Below are positions 1 through 9,137 of a stretch of DNA of 64,000 nucleotides, in pieces. Source of the DNA: Hyphomicrobium sp. CS1GBMeth3 (lineage in GTDB: Bacteria > Pseudomonadota > Alphaproteobacteria > Rhizobiales > Hyphomicrobiaceae); NCBI RefSeq assembly GCF_900117455.1, contig NZ_FPHO01000003.1, positions 806,001-870,000 on the forward strand, in the 5' to 3' direction. The translations under genes and the position numbers were made by a program. Under the pieces are notes generated by a model, which saw only the letters and a program-made list of their open reading frames with translations, did not search any database and had not been told where the DNA came from. Positions within the stretch are counted from its first letter, which is position 1. Each line of letters starts with the position of its first letter.

Positions 1-1086
1 GTCGCCCTCGAGCGGCTCTCGTCCGACGACTTCGTCTCGTTGGTCTCCTACAATCACGAGGTGGACGTGCTCGCCGAAGCGGATCGGCTTGGCTCAGGAC
101 GCGACAAGCTCGACCGCGCCATCGAAAAGCTCGCGGCGTCCGGCACAACGGCGCTTTACGCTGGCGTTCAGGAAGGCGGAGAACAGGTCAAGGCCCACGT
201 CTCGGACCTCAAGGTCAACCGCGTCGTGCTCCTGTCTGACGGCCTCGCCAACGTGGGACCGAGCTCGCCCGCAGAGCTTGCAGAACTCGGCCGCAAGCTT
301 GCAGCCAAGGGCATTTCGGTCTCCACGATCGGGCTCGGCCTCGAATACAACGAGGATCTGATGCAGCGACTGGCGGCAGCGAGCGACGGCAACCACGTCT
401 TCGTCGAGCGGCCGAGTGACCTCGCCGAGATCTTCGACCGCGAGTTCGGCGACGCGCTGTCAGTCGCGGCACGCGACATCATCATCCAGATCGAGTGCAA
501 TACGGGCTTCGCGCCGAAGCGCGTCCTCGGGCGTGATGCTGAGATCTCCGGCAACCGCATCACGCTGAAGCTCAACCAGCTCCCCGCGGATACCGAGCGC
601 TACGTCGTCGTCGAGCTCGATGCGACGGCTTCCGATGCCGCCGCGAGCGAAGGGGAGGTCGCCAACGTCACCGTCGACTATGTCGATCTCGAAAGCGGCA
701 CCCGCACCAAATCGGACTCGAAGGTGACGGCACGTTTCACCGACACCTCCGATGAGGCAGAAGCCAGCATCAACAAAACCGTGATGAGCCAGGTCACCGA
801 GCAGATCGCCACCGAGAACAGCGAGAAGGCCGTCGAGCTGCGCGACGCCGGCGACATCTCGGCCGCACGCAAGGTGCTCGAGGACAACGCTCTCTACTTG
901 AACAAGCAGAAGAGCGCCCTCAGCATGGGTTCGTCGGCAGCGCCAACAGCTTCGATCTCTGCGCTCGACAAGCTCGAGACCAAGAGCCGCGAGGCGGCCG
1001 AGAACCTGGAAGGCGAGAGCTGGGATCGCACGCGCAAGATGATGCGCCACGATCAGCACAAGGCCAAGGTCCAGCAGTCCTACTGA
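1..1086 (+). CDS. VWA domain protein, 5' end outside window
   Basis: The frame is open from base 1, so the N-terminus lies outside the window; the first in-window start-like codon (TTG at 40) is internal to the domain. The visible part carries the second half of a von Willebrand factor A fold: a TTALYAGV stretch (the MIDAS threonine loop) and VVLLSDGLANVG (the last MIDAS aspartate). A beta-rich middle part follows, then a charged helical C-terminus. The DxSxS metal-binding motif would be upstream. Such proteins are usually secreted or membrane-anchored metal-dependent binding proteins of the Ca-activated chloride channel-like type; no substrate can be named. The gene converges on infC, with a hairpin between them. 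Family call is secure, function is not. Confidence 0.85.
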   Translation, partial: VALERLSSDDFVSLVSYNHEVDVLAEADRLGSGRDKLDRAIEKLAASGTTALYAGVQEGGEQVKAHVSDLKVNRVVLLSDGLANVGPSSPAELAELGRKLAAKGISVSTIGLGLEYNEDLMQRLAAASDGNHVFVERPSDLAEIFDREFGDALSVAARDIIIQIECNTGFAPKRVLGRDAEISGNRITLKLNQLPADTERYVVVELDATASDAAASEGEVANVTVDYVDLESGTRTKSDSKVTARFTDTSDEAEASINKTVMSQVTEQIATENSEKAVELRDAGDISAARKVLEDNALYLNKQKSALSMGSSAAPTASISALDKLETKSREAAENLEGESWDRTRKMMRHDQHKAKVQQSY

Positions 1087-1101
1087 GATTGATGAAAAAC
1101 G

Positions 1102-1130
1102 AAAGGGCGGTGCCTTGCGCGCCGCCCTTG
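1102..1130 (-). terminator. Rho-independent terminator of infC
   Basis: Eight-base arms AAGGGCGG (1103-1110) and CCGCCCTT (1122-1129) enclose an 11-base loop. Read on the minus strand the stem is followed by a T-rich stretch (TTTCGTTTTT), as expected for an intrinsic terminator of infC. On the plus strand the T-run is poor, so termination of the VWA gene here is less certain. Confidence 0.7.
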
Positions 1131-1160
1131 TCTAATTCAACGAATTGCAATCGTCGGAGC

Positions 1161-1700
1161 TTACTTCGGCGCCAGCACCATTACCATCTGGCGGCCTTCG
1201 AAGCGAGGCTCGGACTCCACTTTCGCGATCGGCTCGACGTCGCTCTTGACGCGCCTCAGCACGTCCATGCCGAGATGCTGGTGAGCCATCTCGCGGCCGC
1301 GGAAGCGCAGCGTCACCTTGACCTTGTCACCTTCCTCGAAGAACCGCTTGATGGCGCGCATCTTCACGTCGTAGTCGTGATCGTCGATGCCAGGACGCAT
1401 CTTGATCTCTTTGATCTCGACGGTCTTCTGATGCTTGCGGGCCTCGGCGGCCTTTTTCTGCTCTTGATATTTGTATTTGCCGAAATCGAGAATCTTGCAG
1501 ACGGGAGGCTCGGCGTCGGGAGAAACCTCGACCAGATCCAATCCGGCCTCCTCGGCGCGGGCGAGAGCATCGAGCTTGCTCACGACTCCGACATTCTGTC
1601 CGTTCTCGTCAATAAGCCGTACTTCACGCGCCCGGATCGCGTCGTTGATTTTCGGGCCGGTCGGCTCGCGCTCGGCGGCGCCACGCATAGGCTTGCGGAT
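1161..1700 (-). CDS. infC: Translation initiation factor IF-3
   Basis: IF-3 binds the 30S subunit, prevents premature 50S joining and checks the initiator tRNA-start codon pairing. The protein has the standard two-domain layout: an N-domain with [14 protein letters not shown], a lysine-rich linker ([17 protein letters not shown]) and a C-domain with [13 protein letters not shown] and [10 protein letters not shown]. The end VMVLAPK is typical. Length is about 179 aa, normal for the family. A GGAG motif sits directly against TTG at 1706 but 7 bases before ATC at 1700, so ATC is the better start; the first ATG (1688) would cut into the N-terminus. infC starting with AUU or AUC is known and permits autoregulation by IF-3. 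rpmI and rplT are not adjacent. A good terminator follows. Confidence 0.95.
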   Translation of the reverse strand: MRKPMRGAAEREPTGPKINDAIRAREVRLIDENGQNVGVVSKLDALARAEEAGLDLVEVSPDAEPPVCKILDFGKYKYQEQKKAAEARKHQKTVEIKEIKMRPGIDDHDYDVKMRAIKRFFEEGDKVKVTLRFRGREMAHQHLGMDVLRRVKSDVEPIAKVESEPRFEGRQMVMVLAPK

Positions 1701-1820
1701 GTTCAATCTCCTTCAGTAATTAAGATCCGTCGGGAATAGCTACGGCAGCTTCGGTCAGAATACAACGTGCTCCTTAGCAGAGCCGCAATTTTGACCGTGG
1801 ACTGCCGACCATTTCGGCGG

Positions 1821-1849
1821 AGAATTGTGAAGAACCCCGTGCAAGTCAA
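1821..1849 (-). promoter_or_regulatory. Candidate sigma-70 promoter for infC
   Basis: On the minus strand TTGACT (1849-1844) is followed after 17 bases by AATTCT (1826-1821), about 120 bases before the infC start. The -35 is close to consensus and the -10 only partly so. It lies in the gap between the GT4 gene and infC. Inferred from motif match only. Confidence 0.35.
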
Positions 1850-1897
1850 GCTGCTGGCCCTGACCGGCCGCAGAGGAATGAAGCGCGAACGGCGCCC

Positions 1898-3088
1898 TCA
1901 AATACGGGCCGCGAGCCCGGTCCCAAGCAAACGATCGTACACCTCGAGCGTCTCTCTGCGCATGCTGTCCAGGCTGAAGTAGGTGAGAGCGCGAGCCCGG
2001 GCCCGGGCACCCAACGCCGCCCGCGCTGCGTCGGAAAGACGAAGGGCTTCCCCCATGGCCGAGGCCAGGAGCTCGGCATCGCCCGCCGGCACCAGCCAAC
2101 CCGTTTCCTCTCCCGGGTCCACGTGCGGAACGGCAGCCACTGTTTCCGGCGGCGCGCCGATGTCCGTCGCGATCACCGGGCACCCCATGGCTTGCGCCTC
2201 AGTCGCGACCCGACCGAAGGCCTCGGGCTCGACGGACGCCACGATGGCAAGGTGCGCGATAGAGAGCGCGGCGGGGATATCGTCCAGGTGCCCCGGCAGG
2301 ATGACCTTGCCCTCGAGGCCAGCGTCACGGATCTCGCTTTCGAGACTCTCCCGATAGGCCTCGCGCCCCTGGGCGTCGCCGGCCAGCACGACAACGGTGT
2401 CACCGAGGCGTCCTTCCCGCTCCAGGAGAAGGGCCGCCGCGATCACCGTCCGCTGCCCCTTCCAGCTCGTCAGACGCGCGGGTTGTAGGATCACCCGTGT
2501 ACCGGGCGAGATGCCAAGACGCACCGCCACCGCCACCTTCCGGTCGAGGGACACGGCGGCAGGATCAAACGTCCCGCCATCGACGCCCCGATAGATGACA
2601 CGGATCCGCTGCGGGGGCGTGCCGTACCGCGTCTCGATCAAGTCCTTCGTATAGCGCGAGTTGGCGATCACGATGTCGCCCTTGGCCATGACCGCGTTGT
2701 AGGCGCGCTTCAATCGCGTCTTTTCGTTGTAGGCACCGTGATAGGTGGTGACGAACGGCACGCCCGCGCGACGGGCTGCGATCAGAGCGCTCCACGCTGG
2801 CGCGCGGCTGCGCGCATGCACGAGATCCACGCCCTCGCTCTCGATCATGCGACGGATCACATGTGCGTTCCACAAGAGGTGCAGAGGATTCTTCGTCGCC
2901 GCGGCGAAAGGCACGAACTCGCCGCCCGAGGCCGCGATGCGCGGTGCCAACCGCCCGCCCTCTGAGAGCACCAGCGCCCGCCCGCCCGCGCGCACGACGG
3001 CGTCCGCGATCTCGACCGTCGACAGCTCCGCGCCTCCGGTATCGAGCTCCGGGATGATCTGAAGTATGGTCGGGCGCTTCCCGGCCAA
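1898..3088 (-). CDS. GT4 family glycosyltransferase
   Basis: A GT-B fold retaining glycosyltransferase of about 396 aa. The N-terminal half has the acceptor-domain hallmark IPELDTGGAELS, and the C-terminal half has LQPARLTSWKGQ and EPEAFGRVATEAQAMGCPVIATD, where the first Glu of the E-x7-E element and the loop binding the nucleotide sugar are intact. It probably adds a sugar to a lipid-linked oligosaccharide on the cytoplasmic face of the inner membrane. The TTG at 3088 is chosen because GGAGG lies 5 bases upstream; a TTG at 3100 is possible. It reads away from the hydrolase at 3124 and toward infC. Acceptor and sugar are unknown; it may serve the polysaccharide genes at 3.9-8.1 kb. Confidence 0.88.
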   Translation of the reverse strand: MAGKRPTILQIIPELDTGGAELSTVEIADAVVRAGGRALVLSEGGRLAPRIAASGGEFVPFAAATKNPLHLLWNAHVIRRMIESEGVDLVHARSRAPAWSALIAARRAGVPFVTTYHGAYNEKTRLKRAYNAVMAKGDIVIANSRYTKDLIETRYGTPPQRIRVIYRGVDGGTFDPAAVSLDRKVAVAVRLGISPGTRVILQPARLTSWKGQRTVIAAALLLEREGRLGDTVVVLAGDAQGREAYRESLESEIRDAGLEGKVILPGHLDDIPAALSIAHLAIVASVEPEAFGRVATEAQAMGCPVIATDIGAPPETVAAVPHVDPGEETGWLVPAGDAELLASAMGEALRLSDAARAALGARARARALTYFSLDSMRRETLEVYDRLLGTGLAARI

Positions 3089-3123
3089 GCTGGCCTCCAA
3101 CGATAAGGAAAGGGCTTCATAGG

Positions 3124-3909
3124 ATGGGCGCGAACGATCCGCAATTCATCACTGTCGGCAGCGGAGCATCGGAGCGCAAGATTGCCTATCTAGCCCAAAA
3201 CCCAGCGAGGGAGGACGCGGCGAGCCTCCTCTGGTTGACCGGGCTCAAGTCCGACATGATCTCGACGAAGGCAGAGGCCCTCGCCGCCTGGACCGCTCAG
3301 CACGGGCTCGGCTTCACACGCTTCGACTATTCGGGCCACGGCCGCTCGGAGGGCCTTTTCGAAGAAGCCACACTTTCCGATTGGCTTGAGGAAACCGCAG
3401 CCGTGTTCCACGAGATCACGGCGGGACCGCAGATCCTTGTTGGCTCGAGCACCGGTGCGCACGTCGCCTTGCTCTTGCTGCGTCACCTCCGGGAGACTAC
3501 CCCGGAGGAAGCCGCCCGCATACGCGGCCTCGTGCTGATTGCCCCAGCGTGGGATCTGACGGAGCTCATGTGGAGCCAGCTTCCCGAGGAGGCGCGGAGT
3601 GAGATCGAAGAAAAAGGCTTCTGGGTGCGCCCGTCGGCCTACGACCCCGCAGGCTATATCATCACCCGCCAGTTCATGGAGGACGGCCGCCGCCATCTCC
3701 TAAAAGACACCGCGTTCGACCCCGGGCGCCCCGTGCTCGTTCTGCAGGGCGCTGAGGACCGTGACGTCCCCATTGAGCATGCACGCGCGCTGCGCACCGT
3801 GCTGGCGGGAGATTGGGTTCGCATCACAGAGGTGCCTGACGGTGAGCACCGCCTGTCGCGCCCCGAGGACCTTGAGAAGCTTTACGCGCTGATCGAGGAA
3901 CTCGTCTAG
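3124..3909 (+). CDS. Alpha/beta hydrolase, ABHD10-like
   Basis: A 261-aa serine hydrolase. The oxyanion region is LLWLTGLKSDM, then FTRFDYSGHGRSEG, and the nucleophile elbow GSSTG with its Ser near residue 103. VLVLQGAEDRDVP supplies the acid loop and DGEHRLSRPED the catalytic His, so the triad is complete. The LTGLKSDM...FDYSGHG pattern is shared with alphaproteobacterial relatives of ABHD10 (thioesterases or acyl-glucuronide esterases), often found near infC. No signal peptide, so cytoplasmic. Its stop overlaps by four bases (CTAG) that of the convergent flippase gene. Substrate not predictable. Confidence 0.85.
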   Translation: MGANDPQFITVGSGASERKIAYLAQNPAREDAASLLWLTGLKSDMISTKAEALAAWTAQHGLGFTRFDYSGHGRSEGLFEEATLSDWLEETAAVFHEITAGPQILVGSSTGAHVALLLLRHLRETTPEEAARIRGLVLIAPAWDLTELMWSQLPEEARSEIEEKGFWVRPSAYDPAGYIITRQFMEDGRRHLLKDTAFDPGRPVLVLQGAEDRDVPIEHARALRTVLAGDWVRITEVPDGEHRLSRPEDLEKLYALIEELV

Positions 3910-5285
3910 CTCACGGCCGACTGCCGGCCGCGCCACCGATGCGCGCCGACGAACAGGTTCAGTCCTTCGAGCCTGCGCACGGCAAACCAGTTCATGAGAG
4001 CCATCGTGACGAATGCGCTCGCCGTCGCGACAGCGGCTCCGGAGACGCCGAGCAGGGGCACGAGGACGAGGTTCAGGACCACCGCGACCACGGCAGCGAC
4101 ACCAAGCGAGATTGCGGTCGCGCGCTGATGCCCCATCATGTTGAGGATCACCTCCGAGGGACCCATCGCCGCCTTCACGAGCAGACCCGCCGCAAGAATG
4201 AACATCAGCGGATAGGCATCGGTGAACGTTTCGCCGAACTGCATTAGAACAGGATATCCGACGGCAAGAATGCCGAGGATGACCACCGAAGCCGGAATGA
4301 ACGTCCACCGCACGGCCGTATCGACGAGGCTCTCGAGCTCGCGCCTGTCGCCGAGCGCATGCGCCGCCGCGATCCGCCCCGCATACGCCGTCCCGACGGC
4401 GTAGAGGACGAACAGCGCGAGCCCCGTCGTCTTCGCCGCCGCGAAGTAATGCCCGATCTCTTCCGACGGCCGAAACAGATTGAGCAGCAGGACATCGGCG
4501 TTCTGGATCACGATCTCGCACACCCCGCCGACAAGCAGCGGCAGCGAGATCCCGAACCATTTCCGGAACGCGTATTGCGGCTCGGCGCGCGGCACGCTTT
4601 CGGCAAGCCGCTTCTCGATCAGAAGCGTCTGCAGCACCGCCGCAACCACCGTCGCCGCGAGCGCAATCCCCATGCCGGCAACGGCACTCGACGTCAGCCC
4701 AATGCCGACAACGCCGGTGACGAGTAGCAGCATCGCAAGCGGCCGCACGATGTAGGGTGGCACGATCGCCTCGAGCGTCCATCCCTGGCCCCGCCCGAGA
4801 CCATCCTGCACATCCGTCAGCGTGTAGGCCGGCAGACACAGCAGGCCAAGCGCCAACGGCACCGCGAGCGCCATCCGCTCCTCGATATGAAAAAGGTAGA
4901 TGACGGCGATACCGACCGCTGCGATGACAGTCGCGGACATTAGCGCCACCACGCGTCCGCCGTTTAGAAGCCCGCGAAAGCGTCCATGCTCACCACCCGC
5001 ATGATACTGCGGACCAAGCCGCATCATTGCGACGTTGAACCCGAGATGCGTCACGCCGCCGAGCAGCAGCACCGACGTCCACGCCGTGACGAACAGGCCG
5101 TACTCGGAAGCGCCCATCCAACGCGCCAGCGCGACCTGCGTCACGAAGAGAAGCGCCGCGCTGACCGCGCGCACAGCAAACGCGCTGATCCCGCTCCAGC
5201 TCGCGGCATGCGCCGTGCGGCTGTTCCAAAGCACATCGAGCGCGCCGCGCAGAAAATTCGGATTGGCGCCACGGGCCTCAATCAT
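3906..5285 (-). CDS. Polysaccharide flippase, MOP superfamily
   Basis: About 459 aa, strongly hydrophobic, with the 12-14 helix pattern of Wzx-like lipid-linked oligosaccharide flippases. Family features include LARWMGASEYGLFVTAW near the N-terminus and the helix-5-like GQGWTLEAIVPPYIVRPLAMLLL. It would move undecaprenyl-diphosphate repeat units across the inner membrane. The start is ATG at 5285, which overlaps the stop of the upstream polymerase gene (ATGA); the 29-codon open extension upstream lies inside that gene. Translational coupling with its neighbours fits a transport-polymerisation operon. Confidence 0.85.
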   Translation of the reverse strand: MIEARGANPNFLRGALDVLWNSRTAHAASWSGISAFAVRAVSAALLFVTQVALARWMGASEYGLFVTAWTSVLLLGGVTHLGFNVAMMRLGPQYHAGGEHGRFRGLLNGGRVVALMSATVIAAVGIAVIYLFHIEERMALAVPLALGLLCLPAYTLTDVQDGLGRGQGWTLEAIVPPYIVRPLAMLLLVTGVVGIGLTSSAVAGMGIALAATVVAAVLQTLLIEKRLAESVPRAEPQYAFRKWFGISLPLLVGGVCEIVIQNADVLLLNLFRPSEEIGHYFAAAKTTGLALFVLYAVGTAYAGRIAAAHALGDRRELESLVDTAVRWTFIPASVVILGILAVGYPVLMQFGETFTDAYPLMFILAAGLLVKAAMGPSEVILNMMGHQRATAISLGVAAVVAVVLNLVLVPLLGVSGAAVATASAFVTMALMNWFAVRRLEGLNLFVGAHRWRGRQSAVS

Positions 5286-6547
5286 GAAGACGGCCCTCCC
5301 CTGCCGGCTGAGGCGCCCTCGGCATCGACGAGCCCCCAGATCAGCGCCATGAAGACGAAGAAATGGCGCCAATGATCCGTGTCGACGACAAACCCCTCGA
5401 AGACGAGCCCGGCAAACGCCGCCGTGGCGATGATCAGCGGCCCCTGCAATCGCGATCGGCGCCGCAGCGCATAGAACCCCGCGGCCAACGTGCCGAGTAC
5501 TGAGATAACATACGCCAGTCCCCCGACCCAGCCCGCGTTGAGGAATTGGCTGAGGTAGACGTTGTGTGCCTCCTCCTCGTGATACGTATTCCGGAACGTG
5601 TGCGTTCCGATACCGAATGGATTTTCGAGGATGAGCGCCACGGCTTTCGCCTGCCCGCCGAAGCGCCCTTCAGGCCCAGCATCATATGATTGATCGAAAC
5701 TGGCGCGCTCCTGGAAGAGGCTTGCCACCGCATCCACTTGCAACGCCCCTCCGATGGCGACCACAAGCGCGACCATGCCAAGTGCCGCCACCGCAATAAG
5801 CCGCCTGAAGTCTTCCGCACGCCGCGTCGTGACCAGCGCCAGCCAGCCGACGAGCACGAGCGATAGCGCGACCGACGCCCAGGCTCCACGCGAAAACGAC
5901 AGCAGCAGCGCCAGCACGAGCGGCAGGCTCGCCGCCGCAGCGAGAAGCACGTGCCGCAGCGGCCCTCGCAAGGCGACCCAGGCAAGGAAGATGACGGCCG
6001 GTGCGAGCGCGGCTCCGAGCACGTTCGGATCCTTGAAGGTGCCGCGCGCGCGGCCGTAGTTGGTGAACAGCTCGTTCATGCCGGGCACGATCTGAAAATA
6101 GCCGGCGAGTGCCGCCAGAGATGCGACGAGGCACGCCACGACATAGCAGACCATGACGAGCCGGAAGCGGGGCTCGGGATCTGCGGAGATGTAGCCCGCC
6201 AGCACGAAGGCGCCCAGTGCGAGGAACAGCGTCACCACCTGATGCGTCAGCGCCGTGCTGAAGGCAGTCGAAACCGAGCAGGCGGCGAGGCTCAGCGCCA
6301 CGAGCACCAACCACAGCACGAAGTTCAAGATCGCGGCGTTGCCAAAGCGCACGACGCCGAGCATCGGCAGCCCGACAATCACCGCTGCCATCAGTACGTC
6401 CGCAACCGCCGGTTCCGAGAACACGATGCTGCTCGTAACCATGGCGCCGGCCACGGCGATGGCAGCCAGCGTCGCGGCCGAGACGGTCCAACGGGAGCCG
6501 ACAAGGCCACCATCCGTTGGCTCTGAGGGAAGCGAGAGCGTCGACAC
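5282..6547 (-). CDS. O-antigen ligase/polymerase (Wzy_C type)
   Basis: A 421-aa membrane protein with about 11-12 helices. The large periplasmic loop holds the Wzy_C-type features FTNYGRARGTFKDPNVLG, SFSRGAWAS and the late HNVYLSQFLNAGW. Members polymerise repeat units or join polymer to an acceptor on the periplasmic side. The GTG start is two bases past the stop of the upstream transferase, with no clear Shine-Dalgarno, so coupling is likely; its stop overlaps the flippase start. Polymerase and ligase cannot be told apart by sequence, but the neighbours (initiating transferase, flippase) favour polymerase. Confidence 0.82.
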   Translation of the reverse strand: MSTLSLPSEPTDGGLVGSRWTVSAATLAAIAVAGAMVTSSIVFSEPAVADVLMAAVIVGLPMLGVVRFGNAAILNFVLWLVLVALSLAACSVSTAFSTALTHQVVTLFLALGAFVLAGYISADPEPRFRLVMVCYVVACLVASLAALAGYFQIVPGMNELFTNYGRARGTFKDPNVLGAALAPAVIFLAWVALRGPLRHVLLAAAASLPLVLALLLSFSRGAWASVALSLVLVGWLALVTTRRAEDFRRLIAVAALGMVALVVAIGGALQVDAVASLFQERASFDQSYDAGPEGRFGGQAKAVALILENPFGIGTHTFRNTYHEEEAHNVYLSQFLNAGWVGGLAYVISVLGTLAAGFYALRRRSRLQGPLIIATAAFAGLVFEGFVVDTDHWRHFFVFMALIWGLVDAEGASAGRGGPSS

Positions 6548-6549
6548 GG

Positions 6550-8064
6550 CTAATACGCGTTCTTGCCGGTGAGAAGGGAAAACGGCGTGGATGCAATGAT
6601 GTAGAGATCGAACAGCAGAGACCAGTTGTCGATGTAGTAGAGATCAGCTTCAACGCGGCGCTGGATCTTCTCGTGCGTATCCGTCTCGCCGCGCCAGCCG
6701 GTGATCTGCGCCCACCCCGTGACGCCGGGCTTCACGCGATGGCGCGCGAAGTATTCGCCGACGACGGCTTGGTAGAGGTCGGAGCTGGCCTTGGCCTCCG
6801 TCGCGTGCGGACGCGGACCGACCAGAGACATCTCCCCTTTGAGCACGTTGAAAAGCTGCGGCAGCTCGTCGAGGCTGGTCTTGCGGATGAAGCGGCCGAC
6901 GCGCGTCACGCGCGGATCGTTACGCGTGACTAGTTTGGAGGCGGACGCGTCCGACTTGTCGGCATACATCGAGCGGAACTTGAACACCTCAATCAGCTCG
7001 TTGTCGAAGCCGTAGCGCCGCTGCTTGAACAGGGCCGGCCCCTTACTTTCAAGCCGAATGGCCAACGCCACGAGCGCCATGACGGGCGCCGCGAGCACAA
7101 GCAACAGCCCGCCGATCACGCGATCCTCGATATTCTTAATGACCCGATCCCAATCGGTCAGCGGCCGGTCCATCAGCGCCAGCATCGGGACGCGGCCGAC
7201 ATAGCTGTAAGCGCTCGAGCTGAGGCGCAGCCTGGAGCCGAGCGCGGAGATGCGAATATCGACGGGCAGCGCGAACAGGATCTTGAGGATCTGCATCAAG
7301 CGCTGCTCGGCCGTCATCGGAACCGTGACGATGATCAGGTCGACGCCTTCGTTGCGGCTATAGGCCGGAAGATCATCGAACGTTCCAAGTTTGGGATAAC
7401 CCGCGGTGCTGGCCGACGAGCGCTCGTCGGAGCGGTCGTCGAACACGCCGAGGATGGCGAGCTCGTTGTGGTTGCCGGCTTCAAGCGTTTCGATCAGGTG
7501 CTCGGCTTCTGGCCCACCGCCGACGATGACCGTCCGGCGCACAAGACGCCCGGCTTCCGTCAGGCGAACGAGAATACGCGCAAGGATGTAGCGAACCGAC
7601 GACATCAGCGCGATGGCGGAGATGAGCCACGCCAGTCCGGTCGCAGGCGCGAAGGTGGGCAAATGCAGGAGATAGCCCGCCCCCGCCGCGATGCAGAAGA
7701 CGAACCCGGCGCTCTTCACGATCTTTCCGACTTGCTCAGCCGGCCGGCGCAGCGCGTGCACCGAGTAGGACCAGTTTCGGCGTAGCGCGAGCATCGTCAT
7801 GAGCGAAATGACAAAGATCCAACCACCGATCATCGTCGCCGTCTCGCTGCCGTCCCCAAAGGCGCGGAATGCCACGATCCCCGTCCCCACCAGAATGAGG
7901 ACGTCGATCAGGGACGTCGCAAACAGGAGCTTCGGCCGCGAGATCGCGCGACGCTTGTCGCTGAACACGGCATCGATGCCCCGCCCCAACGCCGCAACAA
8001 GGCCGGAATCGCCGTGCCTCTTGGTCTCGACTTTATCGGATTGATGATGAAACAGGATGGCCAT
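6550..8064 (-). CDS. Undecaprenyl-phosphate sugar phosphotransferase (WcaJ-like)
   Basis: A 504-aa polyisoprenyl-phosphate hexose-1-phosphate transferase, the enzyme that starts repeat-unit assembly. The N-terminal half has four to five membrane helices and a CoA-binding-like domain (VIVGGGPEAEHLIETLE). The C-terminal bacterial sugar transferase domain carries [32 protein letters not shown] and KPGVTGWAQITGWRGET. Length matches the WcaJ/GumD type, usually glucose-specific. It is the first gene of a leftward set with the polymerase and flippase. A second, shorter initiating transferase lies at 21.6 kb. Confidence 0.92.
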   Translation of the reverse strand: MAILFHHQSDKVETKRHGDSGLVAALGRGIDAVFSDKRRAISRPKLLFATSLIDVLILVGTGIVAFRAFGDGSETATMIGGWIFVISLMTMLALRRNWSYSVHALRRPAEQVGKIVKSAGFVFCIAAGAGYLLHLPTFAPATGLAWLISAIALMSSVRYILARILVRLTEAGRLVRRTVIVGGGPEAEHLIETLEAGNHNELAILGVFDDRSDERSSASTAGYPKLGTFDDLPAYSRNEGVDLIIVTVPMTAEQRLMQILKILFALPVDIRISALGSRLRLSSSAYSYVGRVPMLALMDRPLTDWDRVIKNIEDRVIGGLLLVLAAPVMALVALAIRLESKGPALFKQRRYGFDNELIEVFKFRSMYADKSDASASKLVTRNDPRVTRVGRFIRKTSLDELPQLFNVLKGEMSLVGPRPHATEAKASSDLYQAVVGEYFARHRVKPGVTGWAQITGWRGETDTHEKIQRRVEADLYYIDNWSLLFDLYIIASTPFSLLTGKNAY

Positions 8065-8235
8065 GGCCGCACGACTGCCCGCGCAAAACTTGGCCTTTGA
8101 CCATGAGGAAGGTTCGTCTCGAACCCGTAAAATTTTCCGGGGGTGAAGCTGCCTGAGCGAGGCCGCGCGGCACGAGTTGTCCGCTATGGTTAGCGACCCG
8201 TTACCGCGCGTTTCGCAATCGATCCTTGTGCGGCG

Positions 8236-9084
8236 TCAGCCAGTGAACGGCACAACCGTCTGCCGTTGCAGGCCGAGCCCCTCGATCTCGAGCTCCATGA
8301 CGTCGCCCGCGACGAGATACTGCGGCGGCTTCATCACGGATCCGACGCCGGGCGGCGTGCCCGTCGTCACCACGTCGCCGGGCTCGAGCACGCAGAACTC
8401 TGTGATGTAGGAGACGAGATACGGGATGGAGAAGATCATCGTCGCGGTCGAGCCCTGCTGCTTGGTCTCGCCGTTGACCTTGAGCGACATCTTGAGATTG
8501 CTGGGATCGGAGATCTCGTCGGGCGTCACGAGCCACGGGCCGAGCGGCCCAAGCGTCTCCGCGGCCTTGCCCTTGAACCACTGGCCGTTGCGCTTCATCT
8601 GAAAGCGTCGCTCCGAGACGTCGTTGCAGATCGTGTAGCCGGCCACGTAGTCCATGGCGTCTTTCTGCTCGACGTAACGGGCGCGCTTGCCGATAACGAA
8701 CGCAAGCTCGATCTCCCAATCGAGACGGTTCGAGTTCTTGGGATAGATCACGTCGTCTAACGGGCCAGAAACCGTATTGCCGAGCTTGTTGAAGATCACC
8801 GGCTCCGACGGCACTTCGAGCCCCGCCTCCTTGGCATGATCGGCATAGTTGAGGCCGATGGCGAGAAAGCTCCACGGCCGAGAGACGGGCGCGCCGAGCC
8901 GTACACCCGCCGGCGCCAGCGGCAGGGAGGCCGGATCGAGAGCCTTGAGCCGCGCCAGGCTGTCTGGCGCCAGCGTCTCACCATTGATATCGGGCACATG
9001 CTGAGAGAGATCGCGGATCCTGCCATCCGCATCGACAAGACCGGGCTTCTCCGAGCCCTTGGGTCCAAACCGTACAAGCTTCAT
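8236..9084 (-). CDS. Fumarylacetoacetate hydrolase family protein
   Basis: A 282-aa FAH-superfamily enzyme, cytoplasmic and metal-dependent. The catalytic core starts at LAIGLNYADHAKEAG; EVPSEPVIFNKLGNTVSG, DWEIELAFVIGKRA and YTICNDVSER follow. The acidic metal ligands of this fold (a Glu-x-Glu pair in WEIELA and an Asp in ICNDVS) are present, and GDVVTTGTPPGVG closes the active site. Relatives hydrolyse or isomerise acylpyruvates and 2-oxo-diacids; many are annotated as ureidoglycolate lyase without proof. A strong Shine-Dalgarno (GGGGGAAG) precedes the ATG. It is divergent from the dehalogenase gene. Confidence 0.9.
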   Translation of the reverse strand: MKLVRFGPKGSEKPGLVDADGRIRDLSQHVPDINGETLAPDSLARLKALDPASLPLAPAGVRLGAPVSRPWSFLAIGLNYADHAKEAGLEVPSEPVIFNKLGNTVSGPLDDVIYPKNSNRLDWEIELAFVIGKRARYVEQKDAMDYVAGYTICNDVSERRFQMKRNGQWFKGKAAETLGPLGPWLVTPDEISDPSNLKMSLKVNGETKQQGSTATMIFSIPYLVSYITEFCVLEPGDVVTTGTPPGVGSVMKPPQYLVAGDVMELEIEGLGLQRQTVVPFTG

Positions 9085-9137
9085 TGATCTTCCCCCAGCT
9101 ACGCGTATTGCCTATCAAGAACGGCGGGAGGCCGCCG

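Noticed and set aside
3700..4839. 379-codon Ala/Arg/Cys-rich minus-strand frame over the flippase and hydrolase genes
   Set aside because: Composition and lack of motifs show it to be a shifted-frame shadow of the flippase.
8111..8125. GGTTCG-TCT-CGAACC hairpin resembling a tRNA T-arm
   Set aside because: No acceptor stem, D-arm or anticodon arm around it; only a short inverted repeat between two genes.
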